Below, one piece after another: positions 43,977 through 52,499 of a DNA stretch of 64,000 nucleotides. The first letter of the stretch is position 1. The number at the start of each line of letters is the position of its first letter. The DNA is from JBCDJI01 sp964351865. Its GTDB lineage: Bacteria; Verrucomicrobiota; Verrucomicrobiia; Methylacidiphilales; JBCBYL01. The stretch is from the NCBI GenBank assembly GCA_964351865.1, contig CAYGPJ010000018.1:1-64000 (forward strand), given 5' to 3'. Position numbers and translations under genes: made by a program. The notes below the pieces were generated by a model. That model was given only the letters and a program-made list of their open reading frames with translations, was not told the DNA's origin and searched no databases.

Positions 43977-45476
43977 GTGAAACGCTCCCTTGCCATCACC
44001 ATACTTTTTGTAGGTCTGAACCTCATGATTTTCTGGATCACATCCATGGACGTGGGCACCAAGGAAGTATTGACCCTATCGGATCAGGAAAATGTTCTGG
44101 AGGAAGAGCAGCCTGCCTCCGCGATTATTCCGGAAGAGACGCAGCGTCCTGCTCGATCATTATTACTGACTACTCCAAACGAACAGTCAGAAAGGGCAGT
44201 CGATGAAATCCAGCTTGCAGCATCTAAGGCCATCCCCTCACTGGTGACGGTTCAGATTCTCTGGAAAGATTCGGTTGGTTTGTGGCAACAAGAACAGGTC
44301 AATGCCGTGTGTATGGATGGGGATGGACTCTATGCCACCTCATGGGTGAAAATTTCCAGAGGAGAAGTCTTCCGGATTCAACATCAGGACGGATCCCTTT
44401 CTGAGTGTGTGCTCGACAGTTTTGACCCGGCTACCGGCGTTGCTTTGTTGAAATCGAGTGATCCGGAAATGAGCAAGCCTGCTATTTTTGCGAACGGATT
44501 ATCCGAGCCGTTCGGTAGTCCTCTCTTGTTCATCTGGCTTGATGAGCTCAATAGCCCGCAAGCGATCAGAGGATACTTAAGCGGGGTGACCTACGATACG
44601 CTTCCCGGCTTTACTCAGGTGGTATCAGGTTACCTGCAGCCGGATCTCCGGGTTTCGTCGCAACAGGAAGGAGGATTGCTGATCGACCTACAGGGCAGGT
44701 TGATCGGCTTGCTGTTAGGAGCCTCGGATGAGAGCAGTTTCACCCCCATGTTGTCGGCCGAAGATCTGATCCATGCTTGCCGGCAGTTGAAGCAATTGGG
44801 ATATGTGTCACGCAGCGATTTTGGGCTGCATACCCAACGTCTGACTCCCGCCATCAGGACCGGATTCGGATGGCCTGAAGATCTGACAGGTATCCTCGTG
44901 ACCCGCGTGCGCGAGCAGACCCCGGCTGCTCAGGCTGGAATTGAGGCGGGCGATTTGATTGTAGAACTGAACGGGCGCAAAGTGAGTGCCCCCGGGTTCT
45001 TTCAATCGGTCATTTCTCGCTGGCCTGAAAATAAGATCCTGACTCTCGGCATTCAGCGAGGTGAGGTGACTCAGCAGATTGAACTGATCGGAGTGAGTGT
45101 GCCTGAGGTCGATCCGTCGATTTTGGAGGCCGAGGCGGTAGAGTCCACCGCAAAGGCTGGCTCTGAACCTGCCGCTGCCAGTCCCGCTCTCAAGGCGGAT
45201 CTGACAGAGACGATGTTATTTGGTGAAAAAATGAAGCGACTGGTAGTCGAGCAAGTGGATCCGAGTCGGTTAATCTTCTCACCTGACGTGGTGCGCGGTG
45301 ATGTGATTGTGAATATCATAGAAGAGAAGCCGGAGAGTTCGGAGGAGACTGAGACACCTTCACTGACCACCGAGATCCTGCTGGAGCGAATCGGGAACTC
45401 TGAGCAACTGGTCTTGCAGTGCTATCGCAACGGAGAAGTGTTTTGGAGTTCGGTCAGATCAACTTCTCGTCAGTAA
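43977..45476 (+). CDS. HtrA-like PDZ protein lacking the catalytic triad
   Basis: A 499-residue protein with an N-terminal membrane anchor or signal (LAITILFVGLNLMIFWITSM) after a GTG start. Residues 85-260 follow the trypsin-like HtrA layout, but the triad is gone: at the His position the sequence is YATSWVKI (residues 119-126), at the Asp position GVALLKS, and at the Ser position QQEGGLL, with Glu231 in place of Ser. A PDZ domain (GILVTRVREQTPAAQAGIEAGDLIVELNG, about 290-350) follows, then a poorly conserved C-terminus. It may be a periplasmic chaperone or scaffold without protease activity. Its last 7 bp overlap the next gene on the other strand. Confidence 0.75.
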   Translation: MKRSLAITILFVGLNLMIFWITSMDVGTKEVLTLSDQENVLEEEQPASAIIPEETQRPARSLLLTTPNEQSERAVDEIQLAASKAIPSLVTVQILWKDSVGLWQQEQVNAVCMDGDGLYATSWVKISRGEVFRIQHQDGSLSECVLDSFDPATGVALLKSSDPEMSKPAIFANGLSEPFGSPLLFIWLDELNSPQAIRGYLSGVTYDTLPGFTQVVSGYLQPDLRVSSQQEGGLLIDLQGRLIGLLLGASDESSFTPMLSAEDLIHACRQLKQLGYVSRSDFGLHTQRLTPAIRTGFGWPEDLTGILVTRVREQTPAAQAGIEAGDLIVELNGRKVSAPGFFQSVISRWPENKILTLGIQRGEVTQQIELIGVSVPEVDPSILEAEAVESTAKAGSEPAAASPALKADLTETMLFGEKMKRLVVEQVDPSRLIFSPDVVRGDVIVNIIEEKPESSEETETPSLTTEILLERIGNSEQLVLQCYRNGEVFWSSVRSTSRQ

Positions 45477-46441
45477 GCCAATAGTTCATACAGTTGGTAA
45501 TAAATCGGCCCCATGATGCTGAGAACGGCCAGCAGAACACCACCAATACATAGAAAATAGGCGCCAACTGTCAGCGCCACAGAAAGAATCTGTAATTTTT
45601 GGCGGGCCGTTTCCCATGACTGGCCAGCAAGACGTGCCAGCGTCTGGTCCAGGGTTCCGGTTATTTCACCCGTCGATAGGATGTCCATATCCTGGGCCGT
45701 AAAAAAATCAAATTGTTTCAGGGTGGTCGTTAAATCGTTCCCTTGCAGGAAGGCAGATTGGTTTTCCTCTGATTGAATTTGTAGTAAGCGGGAGTCCGAA
45801 GCGGCTGCGGCTGAGCTTACCGCATCTTCCCAGCGCAGGGATGCCTGGCAAAGAGCGCTCAGGGCCTGATAAAAACGTGCGGCCCGGGCGGCGCGTATTG
45901 AAGGGCCGAGTAGGGGGACGTTCAGTGTTAGTGATTCCATGCCCGCTTGAGCCTGCAAGGAACGCTGCCCCGCAAGGTGTAGCAGCCACCAGATCAAAAG
46001 CGGCAGGTAAATGATGCCGAGCAAGGTTCCCGTCCAGAGCAGCGCAAATCCTCCACCATGATTCATCCATAGGGGAATGGCGGGAAGCAACGCCGTCAGG
46101 TGCAACAGCACCACCGGGTATAACATGCGCATCGCCATGCGTCGTTTCCATTGAATCCGAGTTTCCAGTTCTTCAACGAGATAATGCAACATTTGGTCTA
46201 CCGTGCCGGAGGTTTCACCTGCCTCAATCATTTGGATCATCCACGGAGCAACCGGAACGGAGACGGTTGCCAGTGCCGCTGATAATGGCTGACCTGATTC
46301 GAGCTTTTCCGCTAATTGCTGCCAGGTAACCCTCAGCGAGGTGGAACTATTCTCGCTAAGTCGACGGCAGCCGGGTGCCAGTGGCAGACCGGCTTTCACC
46401 AGCGCGAGCAGGTTCCTGAACACCATGATCAAGTCAGACAT
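45470..46441 (-). CDS. Lone type II secretion system F-like protein
   Basis: A 323-residue GspF/PilC-like membrane protein with two T2SSF domains: FRNLLALVKAGLPLAPGCRRLSENS..GQPLSAAL (N-terminal) and ALSALCQASLRWEDAVSSAAA..FDFFTAQDMDILSTGEITGTLDQTLARLAG (C-terminal). Three hydrophobic segments are visible, in the middle and at the end. The cytoplasmic N-terminal extension of GspF is missing, and no other T2SS or pilin gene is adjacent. It may serve a distant type II or type IV pilus locus. It ends within the 3' end of the HtrA-like gene by 7 bp. Confidence 0.82.
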   Translation of the reverse strand: MSDLIMVFRNLLALVKAGLPLAPGCRRLSENSSTSLRVTWQQLAEKLESGQPLSAALATVSVPVAPWMIQMIEAGETSGTVDQMLHYLVEELETRIQWKRRMAMRMLYPVVLLHLTALLPAIPLWMNHGGGFALLWTGTLLGIIYLPLLIWWLLHLAGQRSLQAQAGMESLTLNVPLLGPSIRAARAARFYQALSALCQASLRWEDAVSSAAAASDSRLLQIQSEENQSAFLQGNDLTTTLKQFDFFTAQDMDILSTGEITGTLDQTLARLAGQSWETARQKLQILSVALTVGAYFLCIGGVLLAVLSIMGPIYYQLYELLAY

Positions 46442-46547
46442 GGGATCACTATGACAGAGTTTCGGTCGAAACCACTTCTATTATTGCCATAAAGTTTAAT
46501 AGCTTGCAGTTGTCAATTTAGCGAATTACCGATAAGGTGGTTGGCAG

Positions 46548-47237
46548 ATGGCAGGTTTCCCACATATTGCGGTTGTAGATGATGAAGAGGCTATTGTAGA
46601 TATTCTCAGCTATTCGCTTAAAAAGAAATTCCCAGATGCTTCGATCATCGGTTTCAGTCGTGCCAATGAGGCATGGGATTGGTTGGGTGCCAATCAGGTT
46701 GATGTGCTACTGACTGACCTGAACATGCCGGACATTAATGGTAAAGAGATTGTCTCCATGATGGAAAAAACCGCTCCAGATACGCCAGTCATTGTCATTT
46801 CAGGCGCCGTCACTTTGCCTGAGCTACAGGAAATGGAGTCCGAATTTAAAAATGTGACTGTTTTTGCGAAACCGCTACTCACGCGCGAACTGATTGCTGG
46901 AATAGAAGAACAGATCAGTAAAAGTTATGCCGCTTCAGAAGACCGGTTGAAGTCCTTGAATTTACTGCATTTGTTACAGGTGCTTCACCTCCAGCATAAA
47001 TCGGTTCAGGTCAATGTACAGCACGCCAGTGGGGCGGGGGGAGTGGTGCTTAAAAATGGTGAACCGGTCTTTATTGAGTTTGATGGGGATTCCTCTGAGC
47101 GTGCCTTTTTTAAGATGCTGGCACTGGATAGCCCTGAAATTCTAGTCGAAGCCACTCATTATGCTGAGGCGAGTCAGATGGAAAAATCATTTTCTCAACT
47201 GATTTCTGAGCACTCTAAATTACGCGAAAAAGCGTAG
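46548..47237 (+). CDS. Response regulator with DUF4388-like output domain
   Basis: A 229-residue protein. The receiver domain covers residues 1-125 with Asp11/Asp12, phospho-acceptor Asp57 in LLTDLNMPD and Lys in VFAKPLL. The rest resembles DUF4388/PatA-type output domains: LNLLHLLQVLHLQHKSVQVNVQHASGAGGVVLKNGEPVFIEFDG. Such regulators act through protein partners rather than DNA. No histidine kinase is adjacent. It is 106 bp from the divergent GspF-like gene, which allows a functional but untested link. Confidence 0.85.
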   Translation: MAGFPHIAVVDDEEAIVDILSYSLKKKFPDASIIGFSRANEAWDWLGANQVDVLLTDLNMPDINGKEIVSMMEKTAPDTPVIVISGAVTLPELQEMESEFKNVTVFAKPLLTRELIAGIEEQISKSYAASEDRLKSLNLLHLLQVLHLQHKSVQVNVQHASGAGGVVLKNGEPVFIEFDGDSSERAFFKMLALDSPEILVEATHYAEASQMEKSFSQLISEHSKLREKA

Positions 47238-47264
47238 CCTCGAGTTCCTTTCACCTTGCTCGTC

Positions 47265-48164
47265 ATGTCCGCACTACTCTCTAGTGAGATGTCAGTCTAT
47301 CCCATGAAGATCTGGTTGCAGGATCGCGATCATTATGAGCGGATCGCTTCTGACTTAGTGACCCCACTGACTCGTGAAGCGAGGCATGGACAGCCGCATC
47401 TGGTTTATGATTTTCTATTCGACTATTACAGCTTCAGGCCGAATCAGTTGAAGCGCTGGTCTCCGGGCTTTGGTCATTTTTTGGAGGGTGCGACAAAAGC
47501 GGAAATGCCGGGATTAACTCATTTCAATGTCTCTGGAGGATATATCGACGCCGGAGCTTTTCCGGAGAAGCGTCGAGAAGGTCTGGATTGGGTGATATCC
47601 TTGTTGCAAGCAATGGAAAATCGTCCCGCTTTACATGCCTGCTACGGGTTGCACGAGTGGGCCATGGTTTATGAATCGGATCAACCTCGCTACACGGTGC
47701 CCCTCAGGTTTAGTAAATCAGAAATTAAAGAGATCGTGGAGCGACAGCCGATCGGTTGCACCCACTACGATGCCTTTCGCTTTTTCACCAAGCGGGCAGC
47801 ACCATTGAATCGGATTCAATTGAACAAAGAAAATCGCATGAAGCATGATCAACCCGGATGTATCCATGCCAATATGGATTTGTACAAATGGGCCTATAAG
47901 TTTTACCCATGGATGCCGTCGCAACTGATCTTAGAGGCATTTGAACTGGCATTGAAGGCCCGTGTGCTGGATATGCGTGCCAGTCCGTATGATTTAGATG
48001 CATGGGGGTTTTCTCCGGTATGTATTGAAACGCCGGCAGGTCGTGATGAATATGAAAAGGCTCAACGAGAACTGGCGCGCTGCTGTGTTCCGGTGCGAGA
48101 ACGGCTGCTAACCAAACTTGGTGAATTTCGTGACGCCGTCATGCGTCGAGCCGTAAGACCTTGA
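47265..48164 (+). CDS. Conserved protein, often labelled 3-methyladenine DNA glycosylase
   Basis: A protein of 299 residues. The block HLVYDFLFDYYSFRPNQLKRWSPGFG is highly characteristic of a family found in Verrucomicrobiota and Actinobacteria that public annotations often call 3-methyladenine DNA glycosylase; I know of no experimental support. Other blocks: ALHACYGLHEWAMVY, HYDAFRFFTKRAAPLN and QPGCIHANMDLYKWAYKFYPW. Many Cys, His and Trp residues suggest a metal- or ligand-binding fold. There is no signal peptide. The start is unclear (ATG at 47265, 47289 or 47304), as no ribosome binding site stands out. Confidence 0.75.
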   Translation: MSALLSSEMSVYPMKIWLQDRDHYERIASDLVTPLTREARHGQPHLVYDFLFDYYSFRPNQLKRWSPGFGHFLEGATKAEMPGLTHFNVSGGYIDAGAFPEKRREGLDWVISLLQAMENRPALHACYGLHEWAMVYESDQPRYTVPLRFSKSEIKEIVERQPIGCTHYDAFRFFTKRAAPLNRIQLNKENRMKHDQPGCIHANMDLYKWAYKFYPWMPSQLILEAFELALKARVLDMRASPYDLDAWGFSPVCIETPAGRDEYEKAQRELARCCVPVRERLLTKLGEFRDAVMRRAVRP

Positions 48165-48197
48165 CGCAATCTTCTGGAGTGGTGCAGAATATTTCAT

Positions 48198-48707
48198 ATG
48201 AATAAGCTGCTGCCTTTCACGGTTGTTCTCTTCTCTCTGATGTTCGGTAGTTCCTACGATGCGATAGCTCAAACTACGACGCGTCCTGTATTTTATGAAG
48301 TAGAACTGGATACAGGTGGCTATCAAGTGGACCTTCGACAAGTCACCAGTATCAGCATGCATCGGTTTTATGTGGACGGTGTTTTTGCAGTGGATGAGGT
48401 GACGGTTGATACTTTAGGCAATACCGTTACCCGATTTTATTTTGTCGATCGTAATCGTGATGTGTCAACGCCGCGCGGGATAGGTCAGTCTCTGGTGGAT
48501 CGGGCGCAGGATAAAGCGGATGAATTGAAGGATCGCGTCGGGGCAGGAAACTTTCTGGATAAAGCGGTCGTTAAATCTTATCCCACCTCCACCCATGCTC
48601 ATACCGTGGAATATCGTATTCAGTCCAAAGAGCAGTTAGACTCCTTATACCAGCACATTTCCAACGCTTGGAAAAAGGGACAATCGGGCAAGTTCAAGTT
48701 TGAGTGA
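48198..48707 (+). CDS. Small secreted protein of unknown function
   Basis: A 169-residue protein with a signal peptide (KLLPFTVVLFSLMFGSSYDAIAQ). The mature part is predicted to be largely beta (FYEVELDTGGYQVDLRQVTSISMHRFYVDGVFAVDEVTVDT, a run of alternating strands) with a helical C-terminus. No family was recognised. It begins 33 bp after the previous gene and ends 53 bp from the convergent AsmA-like gene. A Verrucomicrobia-specific orphan is the best description. Confidence 0.65.
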   Translation: MNKLLPFTVVLFSLMFGSSYDAIAQTTTRPVFYEVELDTGGYQVDLRQVTSISMHRFYVDGVFAVDEVTVDTLGNTVTRFYFVDRNRDVSTPRGIGQSLVDRAQDKADELKDRVGAGNFLDKAVVKSYPTSTHAHTVEYRIQSKEQLDSLYQHISNAWKKGQSGKFKFE

Positions 48708-48760
48708 TTCGCGAGCTGCAAGCTGATCCAAAGATCAACGCGCTGCTAGAAAATATTCTG

Positions 48761-50134
48761 TTAAGGAACTCGATCTATCAGCGACTTGAGCAGATCGACC
48801 CCGCGGTTCACTCCTTCGTTAATTTTTTGCTCAACGGCATCAAAAACGGCAGATTTCAGGCGTGGTGACAGATCTTCTTTTGGATCATCCATGCTGCCGG
48901 ATAAGGTCATAGGTGGCTGTGCCCAGTGGTACCCGTTCTGATTGAGGGTGAATACGGTCATTTCAGCTCCGGGTATTTTAGCGACCACCCTGGGCGAGAG
49001 TCCCACCTGATAGGTTCCTGTTAACTGATTATTGCGAATACGTAAATCGCCCTCCAACCGGGTGAGATTGCTCGACTCAAAAATAGAGGATTCGATTTGC
49101 AGGTCGTGGTTGTTTTCGATGTCGGTATAGGTGAATTTTGCCCAGGCGGTATTTAGTGGCAGTTCCGTCCATTCACGGATGCCGGTAGCCAATTGCATCG
49201 ACCGCAAGATGGGCACGCCTATCAGTTGAATATCTTTTCCGGTAGCTTCTCCCTTCAGTTCCAGCCCGTTCAGATCGAAGCGTGCGGTAGCATCACCGTC
49301 GACCGCGCCTTCAAAGAATGACTTCCAGTCGATCGGTACAATCGAGGCGACGGGGATTCCCCGACCTTCAAGTTTGAGTTCGGCATCGGGTTGGGCATCT
49401 GTTATCAGCTGGCCTGATATTTTGACTATCCCGGCGGTTTTACCGAACCACTCCGAATGCTCCAGCGTCATGCGTTCCAGATTTCCCATGAGTCGAGCAC
49501 TGTTGAGGTTCCAGCTCAGGCGCTGGGGGGGGAGGAAAGTTGCGCTAGAGATGGCGGTGCTCCAGCGTCCATGACCGTCTGACATACATGCCGCTTTGAT
49601 TTGATTGAGCTGATATTTTTCACCACGACTGGTTTCCAAAGTAACCGAGGTATCTGCCAGGATAATTTCTCGAATATCGACCGTTTGCGGGATGAACAAT
49701 GCCGCAGCTTTGGGGAAAGAAGGGGGGGGCGGGAGCGTAGGAGGAGTCGGAGGAGTCGGAGGAGAGGCCGGCTCGGAGTGCGAAGTGATGACGATCTTTA
49801 ATTTTTGAACTTCGACCGGATCGATGTCCCACTTGCGTCTCAGCAGTGCTCGCCAGTTGATCTGGAAGGAGAGTTGTTCTGCTCGAACATGGATACGGTA
49901 TGATTCAAACACACCACTACCGTCGTATCCATCGCTGCGCAGTGTCCATCCATCCAGTCGGAATGGCATCCATTCGCCATCCAGCTTTAATGCGGTATTG
50001 GTCTGACGGTTCATTTCCTGCCGGAATGTTTCATTTCCCAGAAACCAGTGGGGAATCCAGATGAGGGCGGAGAGTATCAGCAGGATGAGCAGAACCGGCA
50101 GTGCGATTCCAAGTAATAGCATTGAGCGTTTCAC
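48761..50134 (-). CDS. AsmA-like membrane-anchored protein
   Basis: A 457-residue protein with one N-terminal membrane helix (LLLGIALPVLLILLILSALIWIP). The rest is a long beta-rich domain of repeating strands, and the C-terminal SPRLKSAVFDAVEQKINEGV helix resembles ends of AsmA/DUF3971-type proteins. A Pro/Thr-rich linker (residues 120-145) is encoded by a GGAGTC-type repeat near 49735-49770. AsmA relatives act in lipid transfer between the membranes; the link is by architecture only. It is divergent from the ABC transporter gene, 59 bp apart. Confidence 0.6.
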   Translation of the reverse strand: MKRSMLLLGIALPVLLILLILSALIWIPHWFLGNETFRQEMNRQTNTALKLDGEWMPFRLDGWTLRSDGYDGSGVFESYRIHVRAEQLSFQINWRALLRRKWDIDPVEVQKLKIVITSHSEPASPPTPPTPPTLPPPPSFPKAAALFIPQTVDIREIILADTSVTLETSRGEKYQLNQIKAACMSDGHGRWSTAISSATFLPPQRLSWNLNSARLMGNLERMTLEHSEWFGKTAGIVKISGQLITDAQPDAELKLEGRGIPVASIVPIDWKSFFEGAVDGDATARFDLNGLELKGEATGKDIQLIGVPILRSMQLATGIREWTELPLNTAWAKFTYTDIENNHDLQIESSIFESSNLTRLEGDLRIRNNQLTGTYQVGLSPRVVAKIPGAEMTVFTLNQNGYHWAQPPMTLSGSMDDPKEDLSPRLKSAVFDAVEQKINEGVNRGVDLLKSLIDRVP

Positions 50135-50193
50135 GAGAGAAAATCTTGCCAGCGTATTGCATCGATGGCAACAAGCAGGTAGGGTTACTTTTC

Positions 50194-51978
50194 ATGCTCA
50201 ACTTACAGGGTATCACGGTCCATCCACCCACAGGCTCGCAGGAACGCGCACTACTGGATCAAGTGGCATTGAATTATCAGCCCGGCCAGTTCGGTGCGAT
50301 TGTTGGTCCATCAGGATGTGGCAAGAGCACCTTGTTGAAAAGTATCGCCGGCTTGCTGGAACCCTCAGAGGGTACCATTCTGTGGCGAGGGAGGGATCTG
50401 GATGCCGAAGATGACTTTCATCCCTCAGAGTTGGGGTATGTGCCACAGTTTTCTATCTTTCACCAACGACTGACCGTCAGAGAAGCGGTGATGAATGCCA
50501 CTTTACTCCGCACTCGTGCAAAGGATCGAGGCGCCTCTGCTCGTGAGTGGGCGGATAAAGTGTTGGAGCGTGTGGGTTTGCTGGAAATAGCAGACCGACG
50601 CACGGAGGTTCTCTCGGGCGGGCAACAAAGAAGACTGGGTTTAGCGTTGGAGTTGGTCACGCGCCCGGCGTTGCTGCTGTGTGATGAGGTCACGAGTGGA
50701 TTGGACCCGAAGAGTGAGAATGAAATTGTTAATCTGATGGCCTCACTGGTTCAGGATGAGGAGAGGGTGGTGCTTTCGGTCACACACAGTTTGCGGCATC
50801 TCCATCTCTATCATACTGTGACGGTGTTGATGGAAGGACATGTCGTGTTTCATGGTCCTGCAGATCATTTGACACCTTTTTTTCAGGTCGAAACCGCTGA
50901 AGACGTTTTTCCTGCCCTAAGTGAATTTTCGCTGGAATATTGGAAGGAACGCTACGGTCTTTACCGCCCTTATGAAGAGTCCGAGTTAAATCAATCCGGG
51001 ATAGTTTCAGAGAGCGAGCAGGGTGAACCAGTCGAACCGGTCGAACCGGACGAATGGACCGATTCCGAGGACGAGCAAGCCCAAGAGGAGGCGACTGAAT
51101 CTGACGAGCCGGAGGGGCTCATGCGGACTCCGTCTACGTTGGCTCAGATCATCACTTTGACTCGCCGTCGGTTCTCACTTTTTTTTAGAGATTACGGGCA
51201 ACTCGGTTTACAAGTCGCTCTGATTTTGATTTTCCCGATCCTGGTCGTTCTTTTCGCATACGACGGTCTGCCGGAAATTCGTAATATGAGTATGGAGTTG
51301 GAACAGAATGTTGTGGAATATCTGCAGGATCAGTTAGCTTATACGATCCAATCCAGCAAGGTGGGCAGCTTAGTCTCCGGCTTGGTGATGTTTCAGGTCA
51401 TTCTGCTGACGTTGATGGGGGCGAACAACGCGGCTCGGGAGGTGGCTAATGAGCGGCACATTATTGAAAAAGAGAAGCTCTCAGGCGTCGGTGATTTGGC
51501 AACGCTTATTTCAAAAGTCATTTTTCTGATTCCACTGGTGCTGGCACAATCGGTCTGGATGGCTTGTTTCGTGAAATTCATTTGTGATATTCCCGGTGAT
51601 CTGATGACGCAGATAAAAGTTCTGGTGCTGGTAAATGCCGCGATGACGGGGACCGGTCTGGCCATATCCACCTGGGCCCGCACTTCCGAGCAGGCATCAT
51701 TGGTTTCCATTTATCTGGTGGGATTCCAACTGCCACTATCCGGAACGATTTTGGCGCTACCCGATGCGATTGCTCCGCTGGTGCGTCCATTTATCGCTGC
51801 TTACTGGTCCTGGTCTGGCTATCTGCAGGCGATGAGGGAAACCAGATTTTACGATCTGGTCACGCAGATTTCCAATACGCCGGTGGCGGGAACCGACTTT
51901 TCGTTGTTCATCTTAACGGCACATTTATTACTGGCTGGATTTATTTCATGGCTGGGACTCTCCAAGAGTCAGTGGTAA
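50194..51978 (+). CDS. ABCG-like ABC transporter (fused ATPase and permease)
   Basis: A 594-residue half transporter with the order ATPase then membrane domain, as in ABCG proteins. Walker A GPSGCGKST is near residue 36, the signature LSGGQQRRLGLA near 139, Walker B LLLCDEVTSGLDP near 159 and the switch His in VTHSLRHL near 195. Residues 260-305 are a very acidic linker (Glu, Asp, Ser, Pro). The ABC-2-type membrane part has about six helices from residue 345 to the end. TAGGG precedes the ATG at 50194. It probably exports a lipid or hydrophobic compound; the substrate is unknown. Confidence 0.88.
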   Translation: MLNLQGITVHPPTGSQERALLDQVALNYQPGQFGAIVGPSGCGKSTLLKSIAGLLEPSEGTILWRGRDLDAEDDFHPSELGYVPQFSIFHQRLTVREAVMNATLLRTRAKDRGASAREWADKVLERVGLLEIADRRTEVLSGGQQRRLGLALELVTRPALLLCDEVTSGLDPKSENEIVNLMASLVQDEERVVLSVTHSLRHLHLYHTVTVLMEGHVVFHGPADHLTPFFQVETAEDVFPALSEFSLEYWKERYGLYRPYEESELNQSGIVSESEQGEPVEPVEPDEWTDSEDEQAQEEATESDEPEGLMRTPSTLAQIITLTRRRFSLFFRDYGQLGLQVALILIFPILVVLFAYDGLPEIRNMSMELEQNVVEYLQDQLAYTIQSSKVGSLVSGLVMFQVILLTLMGANNAAREVANERHIIEKEKLSGVGDLATLISKVIFLIPLVLAQSVWMACFVKFICDIPGDLMTQIKVLVLVNAAMTGTGLAISTWARTSEQASLVSIYLVGFQLPLSGTILALPDAIAPLVRPFIAAYWSWSGYLQAMRETRFYDLVTQISNTPVAGTDFSLFILTAHLLLAGFISWLGLSKSQW

Positions 51979-52094
51979 ATAGGTAAGTCACTTTTAATCA
52001 ATAGGTTATTTGCTTAGGAATATATATCACAAAAAGGCAGATTGGTATTGAGAGATAGTGCGCAACCTTTACATTGAAATAAGGTTAAATACTT

Positions 52095-52499
52095 ATGGCG
52101 CGAAGAGCTCGATCACAATTTTCTCCGGTGCACCTCATTCTGGGGCTGTTGATGTTACTAGTCATAGCAGCAGGCGGGTTTTATTTATTCTCCGGAACCG
52201 ATTCCAGTTATCGTACCCTTCCCAATCTTGAGGTGGAGGCTTACCTCGAAAATGCAAACAGCTTGCGGGGTAATACCTATCGCCTGGAAGGAACGATTAA
52301 TCACTCGTTGGCTTGGTCATCCACCATCGGACGTTTATTTTCGGTTCAAGTCGGGGTAGGTCGGAATGCGCGGCTGGTGCCGGTACTCATTCCGGCTGAT
52401 TTGAATGACGTGAATGTTCAGCGGGGACAGGCATTCCAATTGAAAATTGAAGTGGTGGAAAACGGACTCTTGCGGGTGTTGGAAATGGAGAAATCATGA
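52095..52499 (+). CDS. Membrane-anchored small protein, unknown
   Basis: A 134-residue protein with a single membrane helix (LILGLLMLLVIAAGGFYLFSG) and a periplasmic part of about 95 residues that is beta-rich (LEVEAYLENANSLRGNTYRLEGTINHSL). No family was recognised. Its stop overlaps the next start by four bases (ATGA), so the two are translationally coupled and likely act together. Confidence 0.7.
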   Translation: MARRARSQFSPVHLILGLLMLLVIAAGGFYLFSGTDSSYRTLPNLEVEAYLENANSLRGNTYRLEGTINHSLAWSSTIGRLFSVQVGVGRNARLVPVLIPADLNDVNVQRGQAFQLKIEVVENGLLRVLEMEKS

